NCBI GenBank assembly: GCA_902632935.1
Contig: CACPEJ010000004.1
Span: forward strand, 1 to 56,827
Source of the DNA: an uncultured Pelagibacteraceae bacterium
Lineage (GTDB): Bacteria; Pseudomonadota; Alphaproteobacteria; Pelagibacterales; Pelagibacteraceae
Reading direction: 5' to 3'
DNA: 56,827 bases
Shown here: piece after piece, positions 28,530-37,956 of the stretch
How the letters are laid out: each line of letters opens with the position of its first letter
Position numbering within the stretch: the first letter of the stretch is position 1
The notes under the pieces: model-generated
What the model was told of the DNA's origin: nothing
The model's input: the letters and a program-made list of their open reading frames with translations, nothing else
The model's database searches: none
Program-made: the position numbers and the translations under genes

Positions 28530-29460
28530 AAAACCCAAATTTTGGGATTACAATAAACCTAACATTCTTTCTTATTTATTTTTCCCTGTATCATTATTAC
28601 TCACAATTCTTAAAACTCTAAAAAACTTAACAACAAAAAAAAAGAAATATTCAAAAATTAAAACTATTTGTGTGGGAAATATTTATCTAGGTGGAACAGG
28701 CAAAACCTCTTTAAGCTTGAAAATTAATGAAATTTTAAAAGATAAAATAAAAACTTGTTTTATTAAAAAATATTATTCAGACCAAATTGATGAGCAAAAA
28801 ATATTATCAAATCACGGAAAATTGTTTAAATTCAAAGATAGATCTTCTGCTATTAAACAAGCAATCGACGAAAATTTTGAACTTGCAATTTTTGATGATG
28901 GTTTACAAGATTCATCAATAGATTATGATTATAGGATTACTTGTTTTAATATTGATAATTGGATTGGAAATGGTTTTACTATTCCAGCTGGACCACTAAG
29001 AGAAAATATTAAAAATTTAAAAAAATATAAAAATGTTTTTCTAAATGGAAATAATGAAAATATTGATAATATTATAAAATTTATTCACAATTTAGATCCT
29101 AATATAAAAATTTATCAAGGAGAATATGTTCCGCTGAATATCAATGAGTTTGATAAAAGCGAAAAATATTTAGTTTTTTCAGGTATTGGAAATCATAAAA
29201 CTTTTGTATCAATGTTAAGAAAAAATAACATAAACATTGTTAAGGAAATAGAATTTCCTGATCATTATAAATACTTGCAAAAAGAAATTGATGAAATCAT
29301 TTTAATTTCAGAAAAATTAAATTGCAAAATGATAACAACTGAAAAAGATTACATGAGACTAAACAACAACGATAAAATTTTTTTTATTAAATCAGAATTA
29401 AAGATTTTAAACCAAAAAACTTTTATTAAAGATATTTCAAAGGTTTATGAAAATAATTAA
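28519..29460 (+). CDS. lpxK: Tetraacyldisaccharide 4'-kinase LpxK
   Basis: Phosphorylates the 4' position of the lipid A disaccharide. 313 residues with an N-terminal membrane-associated helix, Walker A in VGNIYLGGTGKTSLSLK, the Walker B-like LAIFDDGLQDSSIDYDY and a C-terminal IEFPDHYKYLQKEID segment, all typical of LpxK. Starts 11 bases inside waaA and ends 14 bases inside the acyltransferase gene. Confidence 0.93.
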   Translation: MKFKKPKFWDYNKPNILSYLFFPVSLLLTILKTLKNLTTKKKKYSKIKTICVGNIYLGGTGKTSLSLKINEILKDKIKTCFIKKYYSDQIDEQKILSNHGKLFKFKDRSSAIKQAIDENFELAIFDDGLQDSSIDYDYRITCFNIDNWIGNGFTIPAGPLRENIKNLKKYKNVFLNGNNENIDNIIKFIHNLDPNIKIYQGEYVPLNINEFDKSEKYLVFSGIGNHKTFVSMLRKNNINIVKEIEFPDHYKYLQKEIDEIILISEKLNCKMITTEKDYMRLNNNDKIFFIKSELKILNQKTFIKDISKVYENN

Positions 29461-30307
29461 ATACTTAATACAATTTATCATAATTTGCGTTTTTTATGTG
29501 ATATTCAAAATTATTGGGGTTAAACTGTCGTCTTTTCTAAGCGGAAAATTATTTGAAATTATTGGTCCAATTTTTAGATCAAAACAAATAGTCGATAATA
29601 ATATAAAAAGAGCATTTCCAGATTATAATTCTAGAGAACTTAATAAAATTAAATCTTCAATGTGGAATAATTATGGGAGAGTTTTTGCAGAATATCTTTA
29701 TATGAAAAATTTTAGAAATGGTAATCTTAGTAAAAATATTTCTATAGAAGGTGAAGATGTCCTTTTAAATATTAAAGATCAAAATCAAAAAGTCGTATTT
29801 ATATCTGGGCATTTCAGTAACTTTGAGCTTATGGCAATGCAGATAGACAAAATAGGTATTAAAATTGGAGCAATCTATAGACCACTAAACAATATTTTTT
29901 TAAATAAATTCATGGAGCGAATAAGAAAAAAATATATCTGCAACAATCAAATTAAAAAAGGAATCGGTGGATTAAAAGAATTAATAAAACTTAACAACCA
30001 AGGTTCTTCAACAGCACTGATGATAGATCAAAGAGTTTCTCAGGGTATTAAATCAAATTTTTTTAATGAGAAAGCGTTTACCACTACAATTCCGGCACAA
30101 TTGATTAAAAAATTTAATATGCCTGTTGTGCCTATCTTTATAGAAAGATATGAGGGAATTAAATTTAAAATGAAAGTTCATAAACCAATTCACTTCTCAA
30201 ACGAAGACACTATTGAAAATATTACAAACGAATTAAATAAGATTCTTGAAAAAATGATACTTACTAATCCTAATAATTGGATATGGTCCCATAATCGCTG
30301 GAAATAA
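29447..30307 (+). CDS. lpxL: Lipid A biosynthesis (lauroyl/myristoyl) acyltransferase, LpxL/HtrB family
   Basis: 286 residues: one N-terminal membrane helix then a PlsC-like acyltransferase fold. The catalytic HX4D/E motif is ISGHFSNFELMAMQ, with GAIYRPLNN and ALMIDQRVSQGIKS following and the terminal WIWSHNRWK, a hallmark of LpxL/LpxM proteins. It is the last gene of the msbA-waaA-lpxK-lpxL unit. Which secondary acyl chain it adds cannot be read from sequence. Confidence 0.9.
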   Translation: MKIIKYLIQFIIICVFYVIFKIIGVKLSSFLSGKLFEIIGPIFRSKQIVDNNIKRAFPDYNSRELNKIKSSMWNNYGRVFAEYLYMKNFRNGNLSKNISIEGEDVLLNIKDQNQKVVFISGHFSNFELMAMQIDKIGIKIGAIYRPLNNIFLNKFMERIRKKYICNNQIKKGIGGLKELIKLNNQGSSTALMIDQRVSQGIKSNFFNEKAFTTTIPAQLIKKFNMPVVPIFIERYEGIKFKMKVHKPIHFSNEDTIENITNELNKILEKMILTNPNNWIWSHNRWK

Positions 30308-30309
30308 TG

Positions 30310-30507
30310 CTATTTATTCTCTAATTCCTCTTTTTTTTTAGAAGCCTCAACATATGAATAATACGGTTCTTGAAGTTCCACGTTCCAGTAAGTCAAATTT
30401 TCAAGACTGATTACTTTACCCGAAACTGCACAAATTACATGGTCACCTTTTTCAATCACTTGAAAATTATTTGGTAAATATTTTACTTTTGCTAATTTTT
30501 TATTCAT
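30310..30507 (-). CDS. DUF2093 domain protein
   Basis: 65 residues, cytoplasmic, with VIEKGDHVICAVSGKVISL and LTYWNVELQEPYYSYVEA, the conserved core of the alphaproteobacterial DUF2093 family. Function unknown. Convergent with the acyltransferase gene (two-base gap) and divergent from purD (21-base gap). Confidence 0.8.
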   Translation of the reverse strand: MNKKLAKVKYLPNNFQVIEKGDHVICAVSGKVISLENLTYWNVELQEPYYSYVEASKKKEELENK

Positions 30508-30528
30508 TTATAGTTTATATGTTTATAC

Positions 30529-31794
30529 ATGATTGTAGGGATTATAGGAAGCGGGGGAAGAGAGCATGCTATTTGTCATGCATTAAATAACTCAAAAAAA
30601 ATTGATAAAATTTATTGTTTTCCCGGTAACGCTGGGACAGATGCAATAGCTGAAAATATTAACTTAGATATAAATAAATTTGAGGAATTGAAAAATTTCA
30701 TTATTTCAAAAAAAATAAAATTAGTTGTGATAGGACCAGAAAAACCTTTGGTTGATGGACTAACAGATTACTTGGAAAGTTTTGATATCAAGGTTTTTGG
30801 GCCTAGCAAAGTCGCTTCACAATTAGAGGGGTCTAAAATATTTACAAAAAACATCTGCAAAAAATATAATATTCCAACTGCGAATTTCGGTATATTTAAT
30901 GATATTAATCAAGCAAAAAATTTTTTAGATAAATCCAATTTTCCAATAGTTATTAAAGCAGATAATTTGGCTGCAGGGAAAGGTGTTTATATTTGTGAAA
31001 ATAAAGAGGAGTCTTATCAAGCAGTTAAGGAAATATTTGATGGAAAGTTTGGTGTTGCTGAAAATGTTCTTATTGAAGAATTTTTAGAAGGTGAAGAAAT
31101 GAGCTTTTTCATTTTAAGTGATGGTATTACTTACAAAAATTTTGGTACAGCTCAAGATCACAAAAGAGTTCAGGAAGGTGATAAAGGGAAAAATACTGGT
31201 GGTATGGGTGCTTATTCACCATCAAGATTAATTAATGAAGAGCTCGAAAAAAAGATTTTGAATAATATAATTGATCCAACTTTAAAAGCACTTAAAGATT
31301 TAAAATCGTCATACAAAGGCTTTTTATATGCAGGGCTCATGATAAAAAATAATGAACCTTATTTAATTGAATATAATGTTAGAATGGGTGATCCAGAGTG
31401 TCAAACTATTCTTCCTAAGCTAAATACAGATTTCGGTGAAATTATTGACTCATGTTGTAATGGAAGGTTAAATGAAAGCAAAATTAATTGGGATGATAAA
31501 AAAAGTATATGTGTTGTTTTGTGCTCAAAAGGTTACCCTGAAACCTATCAAAAAAACATTGAAATCAAAAATATTAACAAAATTGAATTAAACACTGATG
31601 ATCACTTATTTCATGCTGGCACTATAAAAAGAGGTGATGTTACTTTAGCGGTGGGTGGACGGGTTTTAAATTTTGTTTCATTATCAGATAGTTTTGAAGA
31701 GTCAAGAAATAGGATTCATCAACTTCTCAACAATCTAAATTGGTCAGATGGTTTTTTTAGAAAAGATATTGGTTATAAAGTAATAAAAAAATGA
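30529..31794 (+). CDS. purD: Phosphoribosylamine-glycine ligase PurD
   Basis: ATP-grasp ligase making GAR in purine synthesis. 421 residues. MIVGIIGSGGREHAICHAL is the PurD start, VVIGPEKPLVDGLTDYLE and the ATP-grasp IVIKADNLAAGKGVYI follow, then QDHKRVQEGDKGKNTGGMGA and EYNVRMGDPECQTILP. Full length. It overlaps rsmD by four bases. No other purine genes are near. Confidence 0.97.
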   Translation: MIVGIIGSGGREHAICHALNNSKKIDKIYCFPGNAGTDAIAENINLDINKFEELKNFIISKKIKLVVIGPEKPLVDGLTDYLESFDIKVFGPSKVASQLEGSKIFTKNICKKYNIPTANFGIFNDINQAKNFLDKSNFPIVIKADNLAAGKGVYICENKEESYQAVKEIFDGKFGVAENVLIEEFLEGEEMSFFILSDGITYKNFGTAQDHKRVQEGDKGKNTGGMGAYSPSRLINEELEKKILNNIIDPTLKALKDLKSSYKGFLYAGLMIKNNEPYLIEYNVRMGDPECQTILPKLNTDFGEIIDSCCNGRLNESKINWDDKKSICVVLCSKGYPETYQKNIEIKNINKIELNTDDHLFHAGTIKRGDVTLAVGGRVLNFVSLSDSFEESRNRIHQLLNNLNWSDGFFRKDIGYKVIKK

Positions 31795-32354
31795 GAATAA
31801 TTGGTGGAAAATTTAAAGGAAAAAAAATTTTACAACCAAAGGACAAAGAAACAAGACCCTTAAAAGACTTAGCAAAAGAATCTATTTTTAATATTATTAA
31901 TCACTCAAATAAATTTAATATTAATATTGAAAATTCAATAGTTTTAGATCTATTTGCAGGTGTTGGCTCATTTGGTTTAGAGTGTCTCTCAAGAGGAGCT
32001 AAACATGTTACTTTTGTAGAAAAGTATAATGGTGTTTTACCAATTTTAAAAAGTAATCTAAATAATTTAAATATGAGAGAAAAATACGAGATTATTGAGG
32101 AAGACTTACTATCTAATTACTTTTTGAAAAAAATTAAGCTTAAATTCAATATCATATTTTTGGATCCTCCCTATAAAGAAAAAAGATTGTCAAATATTGT
32201 TGATAATATTTTTCAAGAAAAAATTCTCAATAAAGATGGGGTGATTATTGTGCATAGGCATAAAAAAGAAAATGATGAGTTTTCAAAAAAATTTAGAATT
32301 CTAGATGAGAAGAAATATGGAATATCGAAAATTATATTTGGTGATTTAAACTAA
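31791..32354 (+). CDS. rsmD: 16S rRNA m2G966 methyltransferase RsmD
   Basis: 187-residue Rossmann methyltransferase. MRIIGGKFKGKKI and TRPLKDLAKESIFNII are the N-terminal signatures, VLDLFAGVGSFGLECLSRGA binds SAM and IIFLDPPYKEKRL is the catalytic motif. Overlaps purD by four bases and converges on pgi with a nine-base overlap. Confidence 0.94.
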   Translation: MRIIGGKFKGKKILQPKDKETRPLKDLAKESIFNIINHSNKFNINIENSIVLDLFAGVGSFGLECLSRGAKHVTFVEKYNGVLPILKSNLNNLNMREKYEIIEEDLLSNYFLKKIKLKFNIIFLDPPYKEKRLSNIVDNIFQEKILNKDGVIIVHRHKKENDEFSKKFRILDEKKYGISKIIFGDLN

Positions 32355-33500
32355 AATTTTCTTAGTTTCATTTTTAATTAACTCAACAGCAGGTTGATTG
32401 TAAGGGTTTATTTTCAAAGCTCTTCCAATTAAAATAGTTTCCAACATAAAAAAGCAAAATAACTCACCTAAAGTTTTTTCATCCCTTTTTTTTATCTCAA
32501 AGCTTCTAAAAGGTATATTTTTTTTTGTAAAAACATTTTCCGTAGCTTTTTTTTGAGCGTAAGTAATATTTTGAATATTTTTGTTTTTAAGAAAATTTTG
32601 TGAGGGCAAAATAAATTTATTATCTATTTTGGAGGTATTATTTTCATGGACATAAAAAAACGTGTAAAAATTATTTTTAAAACCATCCAAATAAAGCTGC
32701 ATAACGCTATGATTATCTCTTGGCATGTTAGATACGACTGGCAATAAACCTTTTCCCTTTTTACCCAAACTTTCAGCTACTAGTTGTTGATACCACGAAA
32801 AAAAATTTTGAGATTTTTCATCATAATTTATGATAATTGAATTTAATTTTCTTTTTTTAATTAAATTTAATGTAGATTCCACATTAGATATGAGCGCATT
32901 TAAATATTTTTGATTTTTAATTAGATTATTAAATTGCCTAAAACTTTTTGAATTAAGACCCATTAATTCTGCGGGCAACATTCCAACTTCTGATAAAACT
33001 GAGTATCGACCACCTATAAAATTATTGTGATGAACAATCTCTGATTTTAGTTTATGAGCTAATGAATTTAAATAATTCCTTTTATTTTCTGTGATAAAAA
33101 TATTTTTATCTTTTTTTTTGATTAGAATATTAGAATTAACTATTGTCTCTAAAGTATTGCCTGATTTAGAGATGATTAAATTTAAATGTTTTTTATTTCC
33201 AGATTTTTTGTTGAAAGTTGATAAATTATCATAAAATGATACATTCTTTTTGATTTTATCTTCAAGAAAGCTATGAATAGTTTTTGTGCCCAATGACGAA
33301 CCACCAATTCCAATTATACGGATATCGTTGAATCTTTTAAAAATTCGTAAATTTTTGATCTTAAATTGGTCTTTATAATTTTTACTAAAAGATTGAAAGA
33401 TTTGACTATTTTCTTTAATTAATTTCTTAAGATTTTTTTTTATTTTAGAATTTTGTTTACTACCCTTAAAATTTTTAAAAAAAATTCCTGATGTTATCAT
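32346..33500 (-). CDS. pgi: Glucose-6-phosphate isomerase, short form
   Basis: SIS-fold isomerase of glycolysis/gluconeogenesis. RIIGIGGSSLGTKTIHSFLE binds the sugar phosphate, LIISKSGNTLETIVNSN and FIGGRYSVLSEVGMLPAEL follow, and the catalytic end is PYNQPAVELIKNETKK with the conserved Gln-Pro-x-Val-Glu. At 384 residues it is much shorter than the roughly 550-residue enterobacterial enzyme and below the roughly 450 of Bacillus-type Pgi; the frame is intact and the key motifs are present, so this looks like a compact form rather than a pseudogene. Its start meets the lipoprotein gene stop. Confidence 0.88.
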   Translation of the reverse strand: MITSGIFFKNFKGSKQNSKIKKNLKKLIKENSQIFQSFSKNYKDQFKIKNLRIFKRFNDIRIIGIGGSSLGTKTIHSFLEDKIKKNVSFYDNLSTFNKKSGNKKHLNLIISKSGNTLETIVNSNILIKKKDKNIFITENKRNYLNSLAHKLKSEIVHHNNFIGGRYSVLSEVGMLPAELMGLNSKSFRQFNNLIKNQKYLNALISNVESTLNLIKKRKLNSIIINYDEKSQNFFSWYQQLVAESLGKKGKGLLPVVSNMPRDNHSVMQLYLDGFKNNFYTFFYVHENNTSKIDNKFILPSQNFLKNKNIQNITYAQKKATENVFTKKNIPFRSFEIKKRDEKTLGELFCFFMLETILIGRALKINPYNQPAVELIKNETKKILV

Positions 33501-33823
33501 TAATTATTTTTAATTTTTTCTAATATGGAATTTTCAAAATTTGTGTTTTGATTAGTGTTTTGATTATCTAAATCTGAGTCCTTGTTGTCAGTAAGTAATG
33601 ATTTGATATCTGTATTTTCTTCATTCTCAGTTACTTGATTAGTTTGCTGCGGTAATGGTAATTCATTGAAGTCTGGAGGCATCACTAAAGGTGATTTCTT
33701 TTCAACCAAAAATTCATCTATACTATTTTTTTTCTGTGAACTAAAACCTTCTCTAATAGTTCCACACGAATTTAAAGCTAAAATTAAAATTATTATTGTT
33801 GTTAGTTTAAATATTTTTTTCAT
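33500..33823 (-). CDS. BamF-like/DUF3035 outer membrane lipoprotein
   Basis: About 107 residues from the ATG at 33823 (an upstream ATG at 33847 is possible). The start is MKKIFKLTTIIILILALNSC, a lipoprotein signal with the lipobox Cys, then FLVEKKSPLVMPPDFNELPL, the DUF3035 signature reported for alphaproteobacterial BamF, followed by a low-complexity Asn/Thr/Asp-rich tail. It is directly downstream of lspA, whose product would process it; the two reading frames overlap by 17 bases. Confidence 0.72.
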   Translation of the reverse strand: MKKIFKLTTIIILILALNSCGTIREGFSSQKKNSIDEFLVEKKSPLVMPPDFNELPLPQQTNQVTENEENTDIKSLLTDNKDSDLDNQNTNQNTNFENSILEKIKNN

Positions 33824-34313
33824 CAATTTTATTTTTTTGATTATCAATTATTTCAAAAATAATCAAAAATAATACTCCTAATGAAATAAATATATCCGAT
33901 ACATTAAAAATAAACCAATGAAAATTTCCGATATGAAAATCAATAAAGTCTGGCACAGCCTTAAAAAAAATTCGATCATATAAATTACCTAGGGCTCCGC
34001 CAAATATCATTAAAAGTGAATATTTTTTAAGACCATCACTTTTTAAAGTCATAAAAAAAATAATTAAAATTACAGCTGCGATTAAAATTGTTAAAATATT
34101 GTACATATGACTTTGATCAAATGATAATAAACCAAATGCTATTCCTTCATTATAAATTAAATTTATATTCAAAAATTTTGATACAAATAATTCAGACGAC
34201 AAATTTTTTTCATTTTCAGAAATCACATAGACTTTGGTAAACCTATCGAGACCAAAAATACTTAAAATTATAAAAAAGTTAACGATAAAAGTTTTATTTA
34301 AATATTTAGACAT
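33807..34313 (-). CDS. lspA: Lipoprotein signal peptidase LspA
   Basis: Aspartyl peptidase of the inner membrane that cleaves prolipoproteins. 168 residues from ATG at 34313, which overlaps the ileS stop by one base; a longer start at 34334 would lie inside ileS. Four hydrophobic helices; catalytic Asp residues in GGALGNLYDRIFF and NVSDIFISLGV, with NLIYNEGIAFGLL as a further family motif. ileS-lspA is a very common gene pair. Confidence 0.94.
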   Translation of the reverse strand: MSKYLNKTFIVNFFIILSIFGLDRFTKVYVISENEKNLSSELFVSKFLNINLIYNEGIAFGLLSFDQSHMYNILTILIAAVILIIFFMTLKSDGLKKYSLLMIFGGALGNLYDRIFFKAVPDFIDFHIGNFHWFIFNVSDIFISLGVLFLIIFEIIDNQKNKIDEKNI

Positions 34314-37030
34314 TATTGAGAATGTCGCTCGCAAGGCTCAACGCTTATTTTCCAACACACAGGACATTTATTACCTGGGGCTTTCTTAGTTTCAACTAGA
34401 ATATCTGTATCTTCATCAAAATTGATTTGAGTTTTTGATACTATACAAAGTTCTGATAAATCAATTCTTGAGATTATGTCTTTATATTTCTCATTTAATT
34501 TAATTTTGAGTTCTGCTTCTAAACTTGAACCAATTTCTTTATTAGCTCTTTTTTCCTCAATACTTATGTTACATACATCTCTAATCTTTATTAATTGAGA
34601 CCATCTTTCTGAAAGCTGTTCATTTTTAAATTTATCTGGAAAAGTAAGAAATTTTTCTAAATGAATACTTTTAATATTCTTTGATATCAATTGATGTATT
34701 TCCTCAGTTGTAAAAGACAATATTGGAGCAAACCATCTGAGTAAAGATTTTAATAAAACATTTAAAATTTTAACACAAGATTTTCTTTTCTCAGAATTAA
34801 TTGGATCACAATATAAAGTGTCCTTTCTTATATCAAAATAGAATGCTGACAGATCTGTTGTGCAAAAATTCAACAATTCTTTATAAAGATTGTGAAAATC
34901 ATATTTTTTAAAATAATTTTCAAATTTGATGTTAAGAGAATGAATCTTGCCTAACATAAATTTCTCTAGCTCCGGCAAGCTTTCAACGTCAATTTTATCT
35001 AAATTAACATCCTCATATTTGTCATTTATATTTCCTAATAAATATCTAAATGTATTTCTAATTTTACGATAAGACTCAGAATGCTGGTCCAAAATAGAAT
35101 AATCTATTCTTAAATCTTCCGCATAATTGGATGCAGCAACCCAAATTCTTAAAATATCGGCACCATATTTTTTCAAAATATCCTCAGGTGCAATTACATT
35201 TCCAAGAGATTTTGACATTTTAAGACCTTTGCCATCCACAACAAATCCATGAGATAATATAGACTCGAAAGGTGCCTTACCTCTTGTTCCACATGACTCT
35301 AATAGAGAGGAATGAAACCAACCCCTATGTTGATCAGAACCCTCTAAATACATTGATGCAGGCCATTTAAGGTCTTTTCTCTTCTCCAATACAAAAGAAT
35401 GTGTTGATCCACTATCAAACCAAACTTCAACAATATCGCTGAGCTTTTCAAAATCTTCCGCTTTATATTTAATACCTAAAAATTTTTGAGGGTCATCTGA
35501 AAACCAACAATCAGAACCTTCTTTCTCATAAATATTAGCAATATTTTCAAATACTCCATCGTCTATTAAAATTTCATTAGACTTTTTATTTACAAAAATA
35601 GGAAGCGGTACACCCCAAACTCTTTGTCTTGATACACACCAATCTGGCCTTGTCTCGATCATTGATTTTAATCTTTCTTTACCTTTACTTGGATAAAAGG
35701 TCGTATCATCTATTGCTTTTAAAGCCTTACTTCTCAGTTTATGACTTTCCATAGAAATGAACCATTGTGGTGTCGCTCTGTGAACTAAAGGTGCTTTTGA
35801 TCTCCAAGAGTGAGGATATGAATGTATCAATTCACCATTTGAAAGAAGTTTATTTTGATCTTTCAATTTTTCGATCACAACTGGGTTAGCCTTAAAAATA
35901 TGTAAACCTTCAAATAGAGAAACATTATTTGTATATTTTCCATCATCATCTACTGTCTCAATTGCCTTTATTCCGTTATTTAAACAAAGATTAAAGTCGT
36001 CAGGTCCATGACTTGGTGCACAATGAACAATTCCTGTTCCTTGTTCAGTGGTTACAAAACGTGCTTCTAACATTGGGATATCGTAATCATACCCCAAATC
36101 AAAAAATGGATGCTTACAGATAGTATCTTTTAAATCTTTACCTTTAAATTTCTTAAGGTTTTCAAATTCTTTAATCTCACAATCTTTTAAAACAGAGTCT
36201 AGTAGTGCCTCAGCGATAACAATTTTTTTATTTTTAAAATTTCCGTCATCATTAATTTGAATTATCAAGTAATCTAAGCTTTCATTGTATGCTAAAGCTT
36301 TGTTTGCTGGTATTGTCCAAGGAGTGGTTGTCCATATAACAATATCACAATCATTAAGTTCTTTTATTTTTGATGATTTAACTGGAAAACAAGCATAGAT
36401 CGTATCAGATTTATGGTCTTGATATTCAACCTCGGCATCAGCTAAGGCAGTTTTTTCTACAGTTGACCATAAAACTGGTTTAAAACCTCTGTAAAGACTT
36501 CCTTCTTTTAAAAATTTTCCAAGTTCTCTTACAATTTGTGCCTCTGCATCATAACTCATTGTTGAATAATAATTTTCCCAATCACCAACAACACCTAATC
36601 TTTTAAATTGGTCCTTGTGAACCTCTATCCATTTTTCAGCAAACGTTCGGCATTCTTTTCTAAATTCTACAATCGGAACATCATTCTTATTTTTTTTATT
36701 TTTTTTGTATTGTTCCTCAATTTTCCATTCGATAGGTAAACCATGACAATCCCAACCTGGAACATAAACGGAGTCTTTGCCATCCATTTGATGAAACTTT
36801 ACGATAATATCTTTTAATATTTTATTTAACGCAGTACCCATATGTATATTTCCATTTGCATATGGGGGACCATCGTGGAGAACAAATTTTTCCTCTCCTT
36901 TTCTTGAATTCCTTAACTCTTTGTAAAGGTCAATTTTTTTCCAAAGTTTTAAAATTTCTGGCTCTCTAATTGGTAAATTAGCTTTCATTGAAAAAGCTGT
37001 TTTAGGTAAATTAATTTGGTTTTTACTCAT
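34313..37030 (-). CDS. ileS: Isoleucyl-tRNA synthetase
   Basis: Class I aminoacyl-tRNA synthetase of 905 residues. The HIGH-equivalent is in DGPPYANGNIHMGTALNKIL, KMSKS in KGLKMSKSLGNVIAP, the editing domain has VIWTTTPWTIPANKALAY, and the C-terminal zinc finger is KCPVCWKISVEPCERHSQ. Full length for the bacterial type. It overlaps ribF (four bases) and lspA (one base), giving a ribF-ileS-lspA-lipoprotein operon. Confidence 0.98.
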   Translation of the reverse strand: MSKNQINLPKTAFSMKANLPIREPEILKLWKKIDLYKELRNSRKGEEKFVLHDGPPYANGNIHMGTALNKILKDIIVKFHQMDGKDSVYVPGWDCHGLPIEWKIEEQYKKNKKNKNDVPIVEFRKECRTFAEKWIEVHKDQFKRLGVVGDWENYYSTMSYDAEAQIVRELGKFLKEGSLYRGFKPVLWSTVEKTALADAEVEYQDHKSDTIYACFPVKSSKIKELNDCDIVIWTTTPWTIPANKALAYNESLDYLIIQINDDGNFKNKKIVIAEALLDSVLKDCEIKEFENLKKFKGKDLKDTICKHPFFDLGYDYDIPMLEARFVTTEQGTGIVHCAPSHGPDDFNLCLNNGIKAIETVDDDGKYTNNVSLFEGLHIFKANPVVIEKLKDQNKLLSNGELIHSYPHSWRSKAPLVHRATPQWFISMESHKLRSKALKAIDDTTFYPSKGKERLKSMIETRPDWCVSRQRVWGVPLPIFVNKKSNEILIDDGVFENIANIYEKEGSDCWFSDDPQKFLGIKYKAEDFEKLSDIVEVWFDSGSTHSFVLEKRKDLKWPASMYLEGSDQHRGWFHSSLLESCGTRGKAPFESILSHGFVVDGKGLKMSKSLGNVIAPEDILKKYGADILRIWVAASNYAEDLRIDYSILDQHSESYRKIRNTFRYLLGNINDKYEDVNLDKIDVESLPELEKFMLGKIHSLNIKFENYFKKYDFHNLYKELLNFCTTDLSAFYFDIRKDTLYCDPINSEKRKSCVKILNVLLKSLLRWFAPILSFTTEEIHQLISKNIKSIHLEKFLTFPDKFKNEQLSERWSQLIKIRDVCNISIEEKRANKEIGSSLEAELKIKLNEKYKDIISRIDLSELCIVSKTQINFDEDTDILVETKKAPGNKCPVCWKISVEPCERHSQ

Positions 37031-37956
37031 TTTGTTTTTTTTGCAGTTACTAAATCAATTTTAATTTGTTTTTTTAATTGATCTATATTTTTGAATTTTT
37101 TTTCAGCTCGTATAAATTTTAAAAATTCTACTCTTAAATACTTATTATATAAATTTCCAGAAAAATTAAATAAATGAACTTCTAATAATATTTTTTTTCC
37201 ATTAAATGTCGGTCGATATCCTAAATTGGCTATTCCTTTAATATATTTTGAACTTTTTATTTTCTTAGCCTTGACAGCATAAACACCTGGTTTTGCTAAA
37301 ACATAATCTTTGATATCTATGTTGGCTGTTGGAAAACCAATCTTTTTTCCTAGTTGTCTACCTTTTTGAACTTTTCCATCAATTGACCATTTTCTATCTA
37401 AAAGTTTATTAACTTTATTAAGTTTCCCACTCTGCAAATATTTTCTTAATAATGAAGATGAAATAATTTGTTTTTTAATTGATAAAGGTTGTGGTTTAAC
37501 AATTTTATAATTGCATAATTTCTCATAATAAATTAATTGTTTTACGTTTCCTTCTCTTTTGTTTCCAAATCTAAAATTATTACTTACAAAAATAAATTTT
37601 GGACTAAGTTTTCTACCTAAAGTTTCTTTAATAAATGAAATTGATTTTGTTTTTGAAAATTTACGATTAAATTTCTTAGTAATAACAAAATCAACATTAA
37701 GTTTACCTAAATTTTCAATTTTTTGGTTTAAATTAGATAATCTAAAATTTTTTAAATTGGGGTTAAAAAACATTTTTGGCATCGGCTCAAAAGTCAAAAC
37801 ACCAATCTTTGAAGAATATTTTTTTTTATATTTTTTCGCTAATCTAAATAATTTTTGATGTCCAAGATGAAGTCCATCAAAATTACCAATTAAAATAATT
37901 GAATTTTTATGATTTTTTTTAATATTAAAAGTATTATATAATTTCATTTTCACCAT
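37027..37956 (-). CDS. ribF: Bifunctional riboflavin kinase/FAD synthetase RibF
   Basis: Produces FMN and FAD. 309 residues: N-terminal nucleotidyltransferase with ILIGNFDGLHLGHQKLFRLA, then SSSLLRKYLQSG, and the C-terminal flavokinase with GRQLGKKIGFPTANID and AKPGVYAVKAKK. The start could be 37956 or the in-frame ATG at 37947, since the first lies within the end of the HAD phosphatase gene; no ribosome binding site settles it. Very Lys-rich like the rest of the region. Confidence 0.93.
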   Translation of the reverse strand: MVKMKLYNTFNIKKNHKNSIILIGNFDGLHLGHQKLFRLAKKYKKKYSSKIGVLTFEPMPKMFFNPNLKNFRLSNLNQKIENLGKLNVDFVITKKFNRKFSKTKSISFIKETLGRKLSPKFIFVSNNFRFGNKREGNVKQLIYYEKLCNYKIVKPQPLSIKKQIISSSLLRKYLQSGKLNKVNKLLDRKWSIDGKVQKGRQLGKKIGFPTANIDIKDYVLAKPGVYAVKAKKIKSSKYIKGIANLGYRPTFNGKKILLEVHLFNFSGNLYNKYLRVEFLKFIRAEKKFKNIDQLKKQIKIDLVTAKKTK

